A stretch of DNA of 64,000 bases, taken from Nocardioides ungokensis (lineage in GTDB: Bacteria; Actinomycetota; Actinomycetes; Propionibacteriales; Nocardioidaceae). Below, one piece after another: positions 9,891 through 18,397 of the stretch. The stretch lies in the NCBI RefSeq assembly GCF_013466985.1, contig NZ_CP059164.1:1187001-1251000 (forward strand), given 5' to 3'. The notes under the pieces are model-generated. The model ran no database searches, had not been told where the DNA came from, and saw only the letters and a list, made by a program, of their open reading frames with translations. The translations under genes and the position numbers were made by a program. The first letter of the stretch is position 1, and each line of letters opens with the position of its first letter.

Positions 9891-10388
9891 GTGGCCATCT
9901 CGCAGAAGCTGCTCAACGACGGCGAGTCCGTCGTCATCAGCACCCGCACTCATCCCAAGGCACTCCTGCTGCCGGTCCTCGCGCTGGTCGTCCTGCTCGC
10001 GCTCGGCGTCGCCGTCCAGGTGCTGGTCGACCAGCCCGTCGTCACCCTGGTCGCGTGGGTCCTCGTCGCCCTCGGTGTCGTCTCGTACGTCGTCCGGCCC
10101 GTCCTGGTCTGGGCGACGGCGTCGTACACCTTCACCAACCGGCGCCTGATCACGCGCACGGGGGTCCTCACCCGACGCGGCCACGACATCCCGCTGACGC
10201 GGATCAGCGACGTGGCCAGCGAGCTCGGGATCGTCGACCGGATGCTCGGCTGCGGCACGCTGATCATCAGCGACGCCAGCACCCACGGATCGGTCCGCCT
10301 GCCCGACATCCCGCACGTCGAGGACACCCAGCGCCGGCTCAACCAGCTGCTCAACGAGCTCGACCACTCCGGGCATGACGGAAGCTGA
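9891..10388 (+). CDS. PH-domain membrane protein (YdbS/YdbT-like)
   Basis: A 165-residue protein with two adjacent hydrophobic helices (about residues 24-44 and 47-67) followed by a bacterial PH domain ([20 protein letters not shown], then [12 protein letters not shown]). Proteins of this family are membrane-anchored with a cytoplasmic PH fold; their biochemical role is largely unsettled. GTG 9888 or 9891 is possible; 9891 fits the leaderless spacing. The gene overlaps the adenylate cyclase gene by 14 nt, which suggests co-translation. A PH-domain gene beside birA is, from memory, also seen in mycobacteria. Confidence 0.82.
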   Translation: MAISQKLLNDGESVVISTRTHPKALLLPVLALVVLLALGVAVQVLVDQPVVTLVAWVLVALGVVSYVVRPVLVWATASYTFTNRRLITRTGVLTRRGHDIPLTRISDVASELGIVDRMLGCGTLIISDASTHGSVRLPDIPHVEDTQRRLNQLLNELDHSGHDGS

Positions 10389-11361
10389 CTCCGGGGCTCC
10401 CCGGGACCGCCTCGAGCGGGCCATCCTGGGTGAGGAGCCCGTCTTCGACGCCCTGGGGGTGTCGGCGGAGACCGGCGTGTCCATCGAGGAGGCGCGCCGC
10501 CTGTGGCGTGCCCTCGGCTTCCCCGAGCACGGCACCGAGACCGCGTTCACCCAGTCCGACGCCAAGGCCGTCTCGACGCTGGTCGACGTCGTCGAGTCGG
10601 GCCTGATCGACTTCGACCTCGCCGTGAACCTGACCAGGGCCGTCGGGCAGACCATGGCGAGGCTGGCCGACTGGGAGGTCGCCTCCCTGGTGCAGCGGGT
10701 CGAGGAGCTCGAGGCCGGCGACCAGGCCACCGGCAGCCGGGTCGGCTCCGCGATGCGGATCGTGGAGGAGTTCAACGCGCCGTTCGAGCAGCTGATGCTC
10801 TACGCCTGGCGCCGGCACCTGGCCGCGGCCGTGGCGCGGGTGGAGGCGCTCGGCGCCAACGAGGAGGACCTCCACACCACCCAGATCACGGTGGGCTTCG
10901 CCGACATCGTGAGCTTCACCGCGTTGTCCAACCAGCTCACCGAGGCTCGCATCGGAGACCTGGTGGAGCTGTTCGAGTCGCGGTGCGCTGACGTGGTCGC
11001 CTCGCAGCGGGGCCGGGTCATCAAGAGCATCGGCGACGCCGTGCTCTTCGTGAACGACGACCCGATCCGGGCCTACGACACCGCCGAGGGCATCATCAAC
11101 GTCATCGGCCGCGACTCCCGGATGCCCGACGTCCGGGTCGGGCTGGCCAGCGGGTCGGTCGTGATGCGGTTGGGCGACGTCTTCGGCCCGCCGGTCAACC
11201 TGGCGGCGCGGCTCACGGCGGTCGCGCGGCGCAACCGGATCATCATCGACGCAGCCACGGCGGCGCTGCTGCCCGACGACCAGTTCGAGACCAGGCGGCT
11301 CCCGGCGCGGCCGGTGCGCGGCTTCGGCATCGTGGAGCCGGTGGCGGTCCGCCGCCACTGA
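10375..11361 (+). CDS. class III adenylate cyclase with N-terminal regulatory domain
   Basis: A 328-residue soluble cyclase. Residues about 5-110 resemble the autoinhibitory domain of Rv1264-like pH-responsive cyclases. The catalytic domain (about 165-325) has the metal-binding Asp in VGFADIVSFTALS, a Lys and second metal Asp in RVIKSIGDAVLF, and the Asn/Arg transition-state residues in GPPVNLAARL. It should form cAMP from ATP as a homodimer; nucleotide specificity is inferred. The ATG lies inside the end of the PH-domain gene, so the two are probably translationally coupled. Confidence 0.88.
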   Translation: MTEADSGAPRDRLERAILGEEPVFDALGVSAETGVSIEEARRLWRALGFPEHGTETAFTQSDAKAVSTLVDVVESGLIDFDLAVNLTRAVGQTMARLADWEVASLVQRVEELEAGDQATGSRVGSAMRIVEEFNAPFEQLMLYAWRRHLAAAVARVEALGANEEDLHTTQITVGFADIVSFTALSNQLTEARIGDLVELFESRCADVVASQRGRVIKSIGDAVLFVNDDPIRAYDTAEGIINVIGRDSRMPDVRVGLASGSVVMRLGDVFGPPVNLAARLTAVARRNRIIIDAATAALLPDDQFETRRLPARPVRGFGIVEPVAVRRH

Positions 11362-11363
11362 CC

Positions 11364-11395
11364 GCGCGCGACCGGTCCGGACCGGTCCAGCGCGC
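11364..11395 (+). terminator. hairpin after the adenylate cyclase gene
   Basis: GACCGGTCCGGACCGGTC (11370-11387) is a perfect 18-bp palindrome flanked by GCGCGC arms. It begins just after the cyclase stop. There is no T-tract, so the terminator role is tentative. Confidence 0.45.
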
Positions 11396-11441
11396 TCGGG
11401 GCCAATTGCGCGATTTCGCCTCCAACGGGGCGACTGGTTCC

Positions 11442-11454
11442 TACGGTGTCCCTC
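11442..11454 (+). promoter_or_regulatory. leaderless promoter of the winged-helix gene
   Basis: TACGGT (11442-11447) precedes GTG 11455 by 7 nt. A GTG at 11446 overlaps the hexamer and is rejected as the start. Confidence 0.55.
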
Positions 11455-11766
11455 GTGTTCGAGGTGCAGGACGTGCGACTCGACCCCGACAGCCGGCGGA
11501 CCTGGCGCGGGGTCGAGGAGATCATGCTGTCCCGCAAGGAGTTCGACCTGGTGCATGCGCTGATCAGGCGGGCCGGCCAGATCGTCACCCGCGACGAGCT
11601 GATGCGGGAGGTCTGGAACACGACCTTCTGGACGTCCTCGAAGACCATCGACGTCCACCTCGGCTGGGTGCGCCGCAAGCTCGGCGACGACAGCAGGCAG
11701 CCCCGGCTGATCACCACCATCCGCGGCCAGGGCCTGCGCTTCGAGACCAGGGACACGATGCGCTGA
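11455..11766 (+). CDS. stand-alone OmpR-type winged-helix protein
   Basis: A 103-residue protein that is only the C-terminal DNA-binding domain of an OmpR/PhoB response regulator: LSRKEFDLVHALIRRAGQIV, then RDELMREVW, TIDVHLGWVRRKLGDD and ITTIRGQGLRFE. There is no receiver domain, so phosphorylation cannot control it in the usual way. GTG 11455 is preferred because TACGGT lies 7 nt before it. It lies between the cyclase and purK, and its targets are unknown. Confidence 0.82.
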   Translation: MFEVQDVRLDPDSRRTWRGVEEIMLSRKEFDLVHALIRRAGQIVTRDELMREVWNTTFWTSSKTIDVHLGWVRRKLGDDSRQPRLITTIRGQGLRFETRDTMR

Positions 11767-11788
11767 TCGAGGGTGCGCCCTCCTTCAC

Positions 11789-11800
11789 TACGCTGACCCC
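11789..11800 (+). promoter_or_regulatory. leaderless promoter of purK
   Basis: TACGCT (11789-11794) is 6 nt before GTG 11801, without a Shine-Dalgarno. Confidence 0.6.
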
Positions 11801-12961
11801 GTGTCCGAGCCCGCTCCCACCCTGGCCGTCATCGGCGGCGGACAGCTCGCCCGGATGATGGCGCAGCCCGCCATCGCCCTCGGGTTGCCGTTGCGCCTGC
11901 TCGCCGAGGGCGAGGGCGTGTCCGCAGCCCAGGTGATCCCCGACCACCTCGTCGGCGACTACCGCGACCTCGAGACGCTGCTCGAGGTCACCGAGGGCTG
12001 CCCGGTGGTCACCTTCGACCACGAGCACGTGCCGACCGAGCACCTGCACGCGCTCGAGGACGCCGGCATCGCCGTCCGTCCCGGGCCGGCGGCGCTCGTC
12101 CACGCGCAGGACAAGGGCGTGATGCGCGCGCGGCTCGCCGAGCTCGACGTGCCGTGCCCACGCAACGACGTCGTCGGGTCCCTCGCCGACGTCGAGGCGT
12201 TCGGGTTCCCGTGCGTGCTGAAGACCACTCGGGGCGGGTACGACGGCAAGGGCGTCTGGTTCGTGCGGTCGGTCGCCGACTGCGAGGAGGCGTTCCGGGC
12301 CGCCGAGGAGGCGGAGGTACGCCTGCTCGCCGAGGAACTGGTCGACTACCGCCGCGAGCTCTCCGTGCTCGTCGCACGCTCCCCGAGCGGCCAGGCGGCG
12401 GCGTACCCCGTCGTGGAGTCGACGCAGGTCGACGGCATCTGCCGCGAGGTCGTCGCGCCGGCCCCCGACCTGGACCCCGACCTCGCCGGCCGCGCCCAGG
12501 AGATCGCCCTGCGCATCGCCGGTGCGCTCGGCGTGACCGGCATCCTGGCGGTGGAGATGTTCGAGACCACTGACGGCCGGGTGCTGGTCAACGAGCTGGC
12601 GATGCGCCCGCACAACACCGGGCACTGGACCCAGGACGGCGCGGTCACCTCGCAGTTCGAGAACCACCTGCGCGCGGTGATGGACCTGCCCCTCGGCGCC
12701 CCGGCGGCCCGCGCCCGATGGACGGTGATGGTCAACATCCTCGGTGGCGACCACCCGGAGGTGGGGCGCCTGTACGACGGCTACCCGCACGCGCTGGCCC
12801 GTGACCCGCACCTGCGCGTGCACCTCTACGGCAAGCAGCTGCGCCCCGGCCGCAAGGTCGGCCACGTCAACGCCTACGGCGACGATCTCGAGGACTGCCT
12901 GGAGCGCGCGCGGCACGCCGCCGCGTGGTTCCGCGGGGACCTCGGCAACGAGAGTGAGTGA
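11801..12961 (+). CDS. purK: N5-carboxyaminoimidazole ribonucleotide synthase
   Basis: A 386-residue ATP-grasp enzyme that converts AIR, bicarbonate and ATP to N5-CAIR in purine synthesis. Visible are the N-terminal [13 protein letters not shown] loop, the glycine-rich ATP-grasp loop [13 protein letters not shown] and the catalytic [17 protein letters not shown] block. The length is normal for PurK. GTG 11801 follows TACGCT by 6 nt. It overlaps the start of purE by 8 nt, so the two consecutive enzymes are made from one message. Confidence 0.95.
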   Translation: MSEPAPTLAVIGGGQLARMMAQPAIALGLPLRLLAEGEGVSAAQVIPDHLVGDYRDLETLLEVTEGCPVVTFDHEHVPTEHLHALEDAGIAVRPGPAALVHAQDKGVMRARLAELDVPCPRNDVVGSLADVEAFGFPCVLKTTRGGYDGKGVWFVRSVADCEEAFRAAEEAEVRLLAEELVDYRRELSVLVARSPSGQAAAYPVVESTQVDGICREVVAPAPDLDPDLAGRAQEIALRIAGALGVTGILAVEMFETTDGRVLVNELAMRPHNTGHWTQDGAVTSQFENHLRAVMDLPLGAPAARARWTVMVNILGGDHPEVGRLYDGYPHALARDPHLRVHLYGKQLRPGRKVGHVNAYGDDLEDCLERARHAAAWFRGDLGNESE

Positions 12962-13502
12962 TCCGGTGAGTGCTTCGGTGGTCGAGCCGGGCGGGAGCCC
13001 CCGCGTCGGCATCGTCATGGGGTCCGACTCCGACTGGCCGGTGATGAAGGCGGCCGGCGAGGCGCTGACCGAGCTCGGCGTGGCCTGGGAGGCCGACGTC
13101 GTCTCCGCGCACCGGATGCCCGAGGAGATGCTCGCCTACGGCAAGGAGGCCGCCGGCCGCGGGCTCTCGGTCGTCATCGCCGGCGCCGGTGGTGCCGCCC
13201 ACCTGCCGGGGATGCTCGCGGCCGTGACGCCGTTGCCGGTGATCGGGGTCCCGGTGCCGCTGAAGTACCTCGACGGCATGGACTCCCTGCTCTCGATCGT
13301 GCAGATGCCCGCGGGCGTGCCGGTGGCCACCGTGGCGATCGGCAACGCCCGCAACGCCGGCCTCCTCGCCGCCCGCATCCTCGGCATCGCGGACCCGGCC
13401 CTGCAGCAGCGGATGGTCGACTTCCAGGCCGACCTGAAGGCCACCGCGCAGGAGAAGGGGAAGGCCGTCCGCGGCGAGCCGACCCGCAAGCTCGGCTTCT
13501 GA
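12954..13502 (+). CDS. purE: N5-carboxyaminoimidazole ribonucleotide mutase
   Basis: A class I PurE of 182 residues that converts N5-CAIR to CAIR, the step after PurK. The active-site motifs are [33 protein letters not shown] and [17 protein letters not shown] 12954 overlaps the purK stop; GTG 12966 is an equally possible start four codons later. PurE usually forms an octamer in the cytoplasm. Confidence 0.95.
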   Translation: MSDPVSASVVEPGGSPRVGIVMGSDSDWPVMKAAGEALTELGVAWEADVVSAHRMPEEMLAYGKEAAGRGLSVVIAGAGGAAHLPGMLAAVTPLPVIGVPVPLKYLDGMDSLLSIVQMPAGVPVATVAIGNARNAGLLAARILGIADPALQQRMVDFQADLKATAQEKGKAVRGEPTRKLGF

Positions 13503-13522
13503 CCCAGCGGTCTCCTGCCCGA

Positions 13523-13574
13523 TCAGTCGCACTGCTCAGTCACGCTGCTCGGTCGCGCTGCTCAGTCGCCGCGC
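13523..13574. repeat. four imperfect 13-bp tandem repeats
   Basis: Four copies in succession, TCAGTCGCACTGC, TCAGTCACGCTGC, TCGGTCGCGCTGC and TCAGTCGCCGCGC, occupy the gap between the convergent purE and arfB genes. The last copy contains the arfB stop codon. The arrangement looks like slipped-strand duplication of the arfB 3' end. Confidence 0.75.
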
Positions 13575-14017
13575 ACCCGGCCGCGCAGGGCCTTGGTCTG
13601 GCCGCGCTGGCGCTTGGCGTCGAGCCGGCGTCGCTGGGAACCCTTGGTCGGCTTCGTGGCCCGACGCGGCGGCGGTGGCGGCGCGAGCGCCGTCCGGAGC
13701 AGGTCCGCCAGCCGCTCGCGGGCCGCGACCCGGTTGCGGTGCTGGGAGCGGTGCTCGGAGGCGACCACCACGACCGTGCCGTCGACGAGCTGCCCCGCCA
13801 GCCTGCCGAGGGCCCGTCGCCGCTGCCCCTCGGTGAGGGCGGCCGAGCCGGCCACGTCGAGCACCAGCTCGACCCGGCTGTCGCTGGTGTTGACCGACTG
13901 ACCTCCTGGACCGGGGGAGCGCGAGAAGCGCTCGAGGAGCTCGCCGGCCGGGATCGTCAGGCCCTCGGGGATCCCGGGACCGGGTGGCACGGGGAGGTCA
14001 CCGCCCGGGCGGCTCAT
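13562..14017 (-). CDS. arfB: alternative ribosome-rescue factor / peptidyl-tRNA hydrolase ArfB
   Basis: A 151-residue protein with the catalytic GGQ motif in SPGPGGQSVNTSDSRVEL, as in class I release factors, plus a basic C-terminal tail rich in Arg and Lys (KPTKGSQRRRLDAKRQRGQ) that in ArfB/YaeJ enters the empty mRNA channel of stalled ribosomes. It would hydrolyse peptidyl-tRNA on non-stop complexes. ATG 14017 overlaps the upstream stop as ATGA, so translation is coupled to the CoA-binding gene. Confidence 0.92.
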   Translation of the reverse strand: MSRPGGDLPVPPGPGIPEGLTIPAGELLERFSRSPGPGGQSVNTSDSRVELVLDVAGSAALTEGQRRRALGRLAGQLVDGTVVVVASEHRSQHRNRVAARERLADLLRTALAPPPPPRRATKPTKGSQRRRLDAKRQRGQTKALRGRVRGD

Positions 14018-14412
14018 CTCCACATGGCCGGACAGGTGTCCATGACCATCGGGACCCCGGCCTCGGTCGTCCGGACGAACGCCTCCTCGTCGACGACGCC
14101 GAGCTGGAACCACACCGCGCGGGCGCCTACCGCGACCGCCTGGTCGGCGAACTCGCCCGCGGCCTCGGAGCGGCGGAACACGTCGACGACGTCGATCGGG
14201 AACGGCACGTCCGCGAGGGCGGCGTACCCCTGCTCGCCGAGGACCGTCGGCGCCGACGGATGGATCGGCACGATCCGCTTGCCGCGCCGCTGGAGCAGCT
14301 GCGCGATCTCGTACGCCGTGCGGCTCGGGTCGCCGGAAAGCCCCACCACCGCCCACGTGTCGCACTCGTCGAGCATGAAGCGGATCCACTCGGTGTCCTG
14401 CCAGTCAGCCAC
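14014..14412 (-). CDS. CoA-binding domain protein (YccU type)
   Basis: A 132-residue single-domain protein with a Rossmann-like CoA-binding fold: WAVVGLSGDPSRTAYEIAQ at the nucleotide loop, RIVPIHPSAPTVLGEQGY, and ARAVWFQLGVVDEEA. YccU/YneT-like proteins bind CoA but have no settled function. GTG 14412 is favoured by TAGTTT 6 nt upstream. It is the first gene of a two-gene unit with arfB (ATGA overlap). Confidence 0.85.
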   Translation of the reverse strand: MADWQDTEWIRFMLDECDTWAVVGLSGDPSRTAYEIAQLLQRRGKRIVPIHPSAPTVLGEQGYAALADVPFPIDVVDVFRRSEAAGEFADQAVAVGARAVWFQLGVVDEEAFVRTTEAGVPMVMDTCPAMWR

Positions 14413-14424
14413 GCCTCAAAACTA
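14413..14424 (-). promoter_or_regulatory. leaderless promoter of the CoA-binding/arfB operon
   Basis: Minus-strand TAGTTT (14419-14424) is followed by 6 nt and the GTG at 14412. Confidence 0.55.
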
Positions 14425-14534
14425 CGTGACGACTTTGAGTGTTCGGCGCACGACGGGCCACCCGAACGGTTAGCGTTGCTCGTCTTTGCTACTGGGAGGT
14501 AGCACCACACAAGATGCTTGAGGGAGCACCTTTG

Positions 14535-15398
14535 ATGAACGTTTCTCGCATGACGCGGCGTATCGCCGTCTCGGGCGTCGCCACCGCGATCGCCGCCGGC
14601 GCCCTGGTCGGTGCCGCATCCACCGCCGCGAACGCGGCGATCGTCGCCGACGGCACCTACACCTGCGACGTCGCAGGCAACCCGGCGCAGCTCCCGGTGC
14701 ACGTCGAGGTGCCGCTGCTGCCCGGGAGCGCGAACGCCGGCACCATGATCCCCGCCGGCCTGCTCCAGGCCACCACCACGGTCGGCATCCCGGCCGAAAC
14801 TGCCGCCATCCTCCAGAGCTTCCACGTGACGGGCGGCACGATCGACGACTTCGGCATGCTCGTCGGCACGAGCACGGCGCCCGCGCCGCTCACCTTCACC
14901 AGCTTCACCCCGGGCACGGATGCCGGCTCGCTCGTGGCAAGCACCCTCGGCGTCAACCAGGTGTTCTCGCTGCCGAAGGCCGGCACCTACGACATCACGC
15001 TGCCGACGGCCTTCACGTTCATGCCGACCACGGACAGCGGCCCGCTCGGCGTTCCCGTCACGTGCACCTCGGCTGCACCGACGAAGATGTCGAGCATCCG
15101 CATCGACAAGAACACGACGACCATGACGGCCAAGGCCCCGGCGTCGATCAAGAAGGGCTCCGCCGCCAAGGTGGTCACGACCCTCGCCAGCAACAACGCC
15201 GGCACCCCGGTCCCGACCGGCAAGGTGGTCGCCAAGCTGGGCACCAAGACCGTCGGCACCGGCACCCTGACCGACGGCCGCGCGGTCCTGAAGCTCGTCA
15301 AGCTGCCGGTCGGCAAGGACAAGGTCTCCGTGAAGTACGCCGGCGACGGCTTCACCGCGGCCAACAAGGTCCCGGTCACCATCAAGGTCACCAGGTGA
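14535..15398 (+). CDS. secreted Ig-like repeat protein
   Basis: A 287-residue exported protein. The N-terminus (MNVSRMTRRIAVSG, a hydrophobic Ala/Gly stretch, then a likely cleavage after ANA at about residue 34) is a signal peptide. The first half has two Cys (YTCDV and PVTCTS) that may form a disulfide, in a beta-rich domain of unknown type. The C-terminal approximately 95 residues match the bacterial Ig-like domain 3 style (TGKVVAKLGTKTVGTGTL, then VSVKYAGDGFTAANKVPV). GGGAG stands before ATG 14535. It is probably a surface or secreted structural protein, and the specific role is unknown. Confidence 0.78.
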   Translation: MNVSRMTRRIAVSGVATAIAAGALVGAASTAANAAIVADGTYTCDVAGNPAQLPVHVEVPLLPGSANAGTMIPAGLLQATTTVGIPAETAAILQSFHVTGGTIDDFGMLVGTSTAPAPLTFTSFTPGTDAGSLVASTLGVNQVFSLPKAGTYDITLPTAFTFMPTTDSGPLGVPVTCTSAAPTKMSSIRIDKNTTTMTAKAPASIKKGSAAKVVTTLASNNAGTPVPTGKVVAKLGTKTVGTGTLTDGRAVLKLVKLPVGKDKVSVKYAGDGFTAANKVPVTIKVTR

Positions 15399-15419
15399 CC
15401 CCGGCCTGACCACGGCTGT

Positions 15420-15456
15420 CACGCCCGGCCGGTGCCTCGCGCACCGGCCGGGCGTG
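15420..15456 (+). terminator. terminator hairpin after the Ig-like protein gene
   Basis: Sixteen-base perfect arms (15420-15435 and 15441-15456) enclose a 5-nt loop, about 20 nt after the stop codon. A short mixed T-containing stretch follows. Confidence 0.75.
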
Positions 15457-15501
15457 CTGCATTTCACCCCGGGCGGCTGCCCGCCTCCGGTTACCCAGAA
15501 G

Positions 15502-15514
15502 TAGGATCCGGGGC
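15502..15514 (+). promoter_or_regulatory. leaderless promoter of acyl-CoA dehydrogenase gene
   Basis: TAGGAT (15502-15507) is 7 nt before ATG 15515. Confidence 0.6.
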
Positions 15515-16686
15515 ATGAGCTCCGACTTCTCGATGTACGCCCTCTCGGAGGAGCACCAGGCCATCCGCGAGGCCGTGCGTGCCGTCTGCGACGCCAAGGT
15601 CGCGCCGTACGCCGCCGACGTGGACGAGAACGCCCGCTACCCCCAGGAGGCGGCCGACGCCCTCCGGGCGGCCGACTTCCACGCCCCCCACGTCCCCGAG
15701 GAGTACGGCGGGGCGGGCGCCGACGCGCTGGCGACCGTGATCGTGATCGAGGAGGTCGCCCGGGCCTGCGTGAGCAGCAGCCTGATCCCGGCGGTGAACA
15801 AGCTGGGGAGCCTGCCGGTGCAGATCTCCGGCTCGGAAGAGCTGAAGAAGAAGTACCTCGGCAAGCTGGCGGCGGGGGAGGGCGGCTTCTCCTACTGCCT
15901 CTCCGAGCCCGATGCCGGCTCCGACGCGGTGGGCATGAAGACCCGGGCCGTCCGCGACGGCGACCACTGGTGCTCAACGGCGTCAAGCGGTGGATCACCA
16001 ACGCCGGCGTCTCGGAGTTCTACACCGTGATGGCGGTGACCGACGCGGAGAAGCGGGCCAAGGGCATCTCGGCGTTCGTGGTCGAGAAGTCCGACGAGGG
16101 CGTCTCCTTCGGTGCGCCGGAGAAGAAGCTCGGCATCAAGGGCAGCCCGACCCGCGAGGTCTACCTCGACAACGTGCGGATCCCCGCCGACCGGATGATC
16201 GGTGCGGAGGGCACCGGCTTCGAGACCGCGATGAAGACCCTCGACCACACCCGGGTGACGATCGCCGCCCAGGCCGTCGGCGTCGCGCAGGGCGCGCTCG
16301 ACTACGCGCTCGGCTACGCGAAGGAGCGCCAGCAGTTCGGCAAGCCGATCGCCGACTTCCAGGGCCTGCAGTTCCTGCTGGCCGACATGGGGATGAAGGT
16401 CGAGGCCGCCCGCCAGATGACCTACGCCGCGGCCGGCCGCTCGGAGCGCGGCGATGCGGACCTCACGTTCTTCGGCGCCGCCGCCAAGTGCTTCGCCTCC
16501 GACGTCGCGATGGAGGTCACCACCAACGCCGTCCAGGTCCTCGGTGGCTACGGCTACACCCGCGAGTACCCGGTCGAGCGGATGATGCGCGACGCCAAGA
16601 TCACCCAGATCTACGAGGGCACCAATCAGGTGCAGCGGATCGTGATGGCCCGCCAGCTGCTCTCCGGGGTGCAGTCCGAGCTCTGA
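15515..16686 (+). CDS. acyl-CoA dehydrogenase (FadE25-like), frameshifted
   Basis: A full-length acyl-CoA dehydrogenase of about 390 residues once one base is restored. The N-terminal helical domain starts SMYALSEEHQAIREAVRAVC; the flavin domain has YCLSEPDAGSDAVGMKT and WITNAG; the C-terminal domain has KERQQFGKPIADFQG and the catalytic Glu in QIYEGTNQVQRIVMARQLL. The frame breaks at about 15969-15971, where cactggtgctcaac should read cac tgg gtg ctc aac, one G longer. A close homologue lies near purE in mycobacteria (from memory). It catalyses the first beta-oxidation step with ETF as electron acceptor. Confidence 0.93.
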
Positions 16687-16692
16687 CCGAGC

Positions 16693-18225
16693 TCACCTGA
16701 GCCGGGCCGCGACGACGGTGACGTCGTCGCGCAGGGACGGGTCGGCCAGCTCGGCCAGGCCGTCGACGAGCTCGTGCAGCGGCCGGTCCCGCAGCTGGGA
16801 GGCCCGCTCGCGCAGCCGTGCGATGCCCCGGTCGAGGTCGTGGGCGCGCGACTCGACCACGCCGTCGGTGACCAGCACCAGCAGCGCTCCCGGCTCGAGG
16901 TGGCCCGTGGCCACGGCCCGCTCCTGCCGGCCGACGAGGCCCAGCGGCACGCTCGAGCCGGCCCCGAGGGCCTCGGTGCTCCCGTCGGGATGCACCACGA
17001 GGACCGGCATGTGACCGGCGTTGCAGAGCGTCAGCGTCCCGGTGTCGGGCTCGACGAGCACCGCGGCTGCGGTGACGAACTGGTCGGGGGCGTCGCGGGC
17101 CATGAGCTCGTCGGCCGCCGCGAGCACCGCCCGGGGGGCGGGGTCGACCGTGAGCAGGCCACGGATCCCGGCGCGGACCCGGATCATCGTGGTCGCGGCC
17201 CGGACACCTCGACCCATCACGTCGCCGATGACGAGGGCCAGCGTGCCGGTGGGGGTGCGGACGGCGTCGTACCAGTCGCCGCCCACGTGCTCGAGCTCGT
17301 CGCCGCCGGGCGCGTAGTGCACGGCGAGCTCGAACCTCTCCAGGTAGGGCAGTGGGCTCGCCGCCAGGCTCGACTGCAGCTGCTCCGCGATGTCTGCCGT
17401 CCGCTGCTGCAGCAGCGCGCGCTGGGCGGTGATCGCCGCCTGGGAGGCCAGGGTGTCGAGCAGCTGCGTGTCCTCGGCGGAGAGCTGGCGGTCGGCGTGC
17501 ACCACGAACGTCTCGCCCCTGGTGATCGCCGAGACGTCGTCGGGCACCCGGAGCCGGACGCCCTCGTGGAAGATCTCACCCACCCGCTTCAGCCCGGCGG
17601 CGAGGACCGCCTCGACCTGGTCGAGCGTCGAGGCCCGGACGAAGTCGGCGGTGACCTCCTGCAGCAGCAGGGCGCGCTCCTGGACCAGCACCCGGTCGGT
17701 GATGTCGCGCACGCAGCCGATCGTGCCGGTGGGGTTGCCGTCCTCGTCGGTGGTGACCTTGCCGTGCGCCTCGATCCACCGCATCGTGCCGTCCGGCCAG
17801 AACATGCGGTTGCGCAGGACGTACGACGAGCGCGCGTCGACCGCGTCCTGGACGACGGCCATCACCTGGTCGTGGTCGTCGGGGTGCACCGTCGCCTCCC
17901 AGGCGGCGAAGGTGCCGTCGAAACCGCCCGGAGCCATCCCGTAGATGGCCTCGAGCTGCTCGTCCCAGACGGTGATCCCCGTGGCCATGTCCCAGTGCCA
18001 GCTGCCGAGCTGGGCAGCCTCGTGCGCCAGCCGGAGGCGCTGCTCCCCGGCCGGGTCGGCCGCGAGGAGGTCCCGGACGTTGCGCCCGACCAGCTGGTCG
18101 GTGTCCACGGCGTAGGACCGGGTGGCTGCTTCGTTGACGAACGTGATGGTCCCGTCCTCGTCGGTCGCCACCACGGCGAGTCGGAGGGCGTCGAGGAGGG
18201 GCAGCTCATCGGTGAATTGCTGCAT
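16693..18225 (-). CDS. PAS/GAF-containing PP2C (SpoIIE-type) phosphatase
   Basis: A 510-residue signalling phosphatase. An N-terminal PAS domain (about 10-80) is followed by a PAS fold 3 domain (about 85-195: GSWHWDMATGITVWDEQLEA, ending VRDITDRV), a degenerate GAF-like region (about 205-290) and the PP2C/SpoIIE domain (about 305-510). Metal-site motifs are HVGGDWYDAV, VIGDVMGRGVRAA, TDGVVESR and DDVTVVAARLR. Such enzymes dephosphorylate anti-sigma-factor antagonists and so release SigB/SigF-type sigma factors. ATG 18225 follows GGGAGGG by 5 nt. The sigma factor gene at 20910 is a plausible end target, but no antagonist or anti-sigma gene is in the window. Confidence 0.9.
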   Translation of the reverse strand: MQQFTDELPLLDALRLAVVATDEDGTITFVNEAATRSYAVDTDQLVGRNVRDLLAADPAGEQRLRLAHEAAQLGSWHWDMATGITVWDEQLEAIYGMAPGGFDGTFAAWEATVHPDDHDQVMAVVQDAVDARSSYVLRNRMFWPDGTMRWIEAHGKVTTDEDGNPTGTIGCVRDITDRVLVQERALLLQEVTADFVRASTLDQVEAVLAAGLKRVGEIFHEGVRLRVPDDVSAITRGETFVVHADRQLSAEDTQLLDTLASQAAITAQRALLQQRTADIAEQLQSSLAASPLPYLERFELAVHYAPGGDELEHVGGDWYDAVRTPTGTLALVIGDVMGRGVRAATTMIRVRAGIRGLLTVDPAPRAVLAAADELMARDAPDQFVTAAAVLVEPDTGTLTLCNAGHMPVLVVHPDGSTEALGAGSSVPLGLVGRQERAVATGHLEPGALLVLVTDGVVESRAHDLDRGIARLRERASQLRDRPLHELVDGLAELADPSLRDDVTVVAARLR

Positions 18226-18384
18226 GTATGACCCTCCCGGCGCGATCCCCGGCGGACCCGCGCCGATCATTGTGCACACGGGAGCCCTGTCGCGCGGAAG
18301 ATCCGTTCGGCACTCCCCAGATCCGCGGTGCCGGTCCAGATCAGGTGTGCCGGGCGCAGTCCGGGCCGGCGGGAGCGACCTCGG

Positions 18385-18397
18385 TAACGTCGCGGCC
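18385..18397 (+). promoter_or_regulatory. leaderless promoter of dienelactone hydrolase gene
   Basis: TAACGT (18385-18390) is 7 nt before ATG 18398. Confidence 0.6.

Noticed and set aside
9879..10149. Biotin ligase frame continuing to 10149
   Set aside because: The added sequence is antisense-like low complexity and overlaps the PH-domain gene; a second missing base near 9850 that ends birA at 9878 is more sensible.
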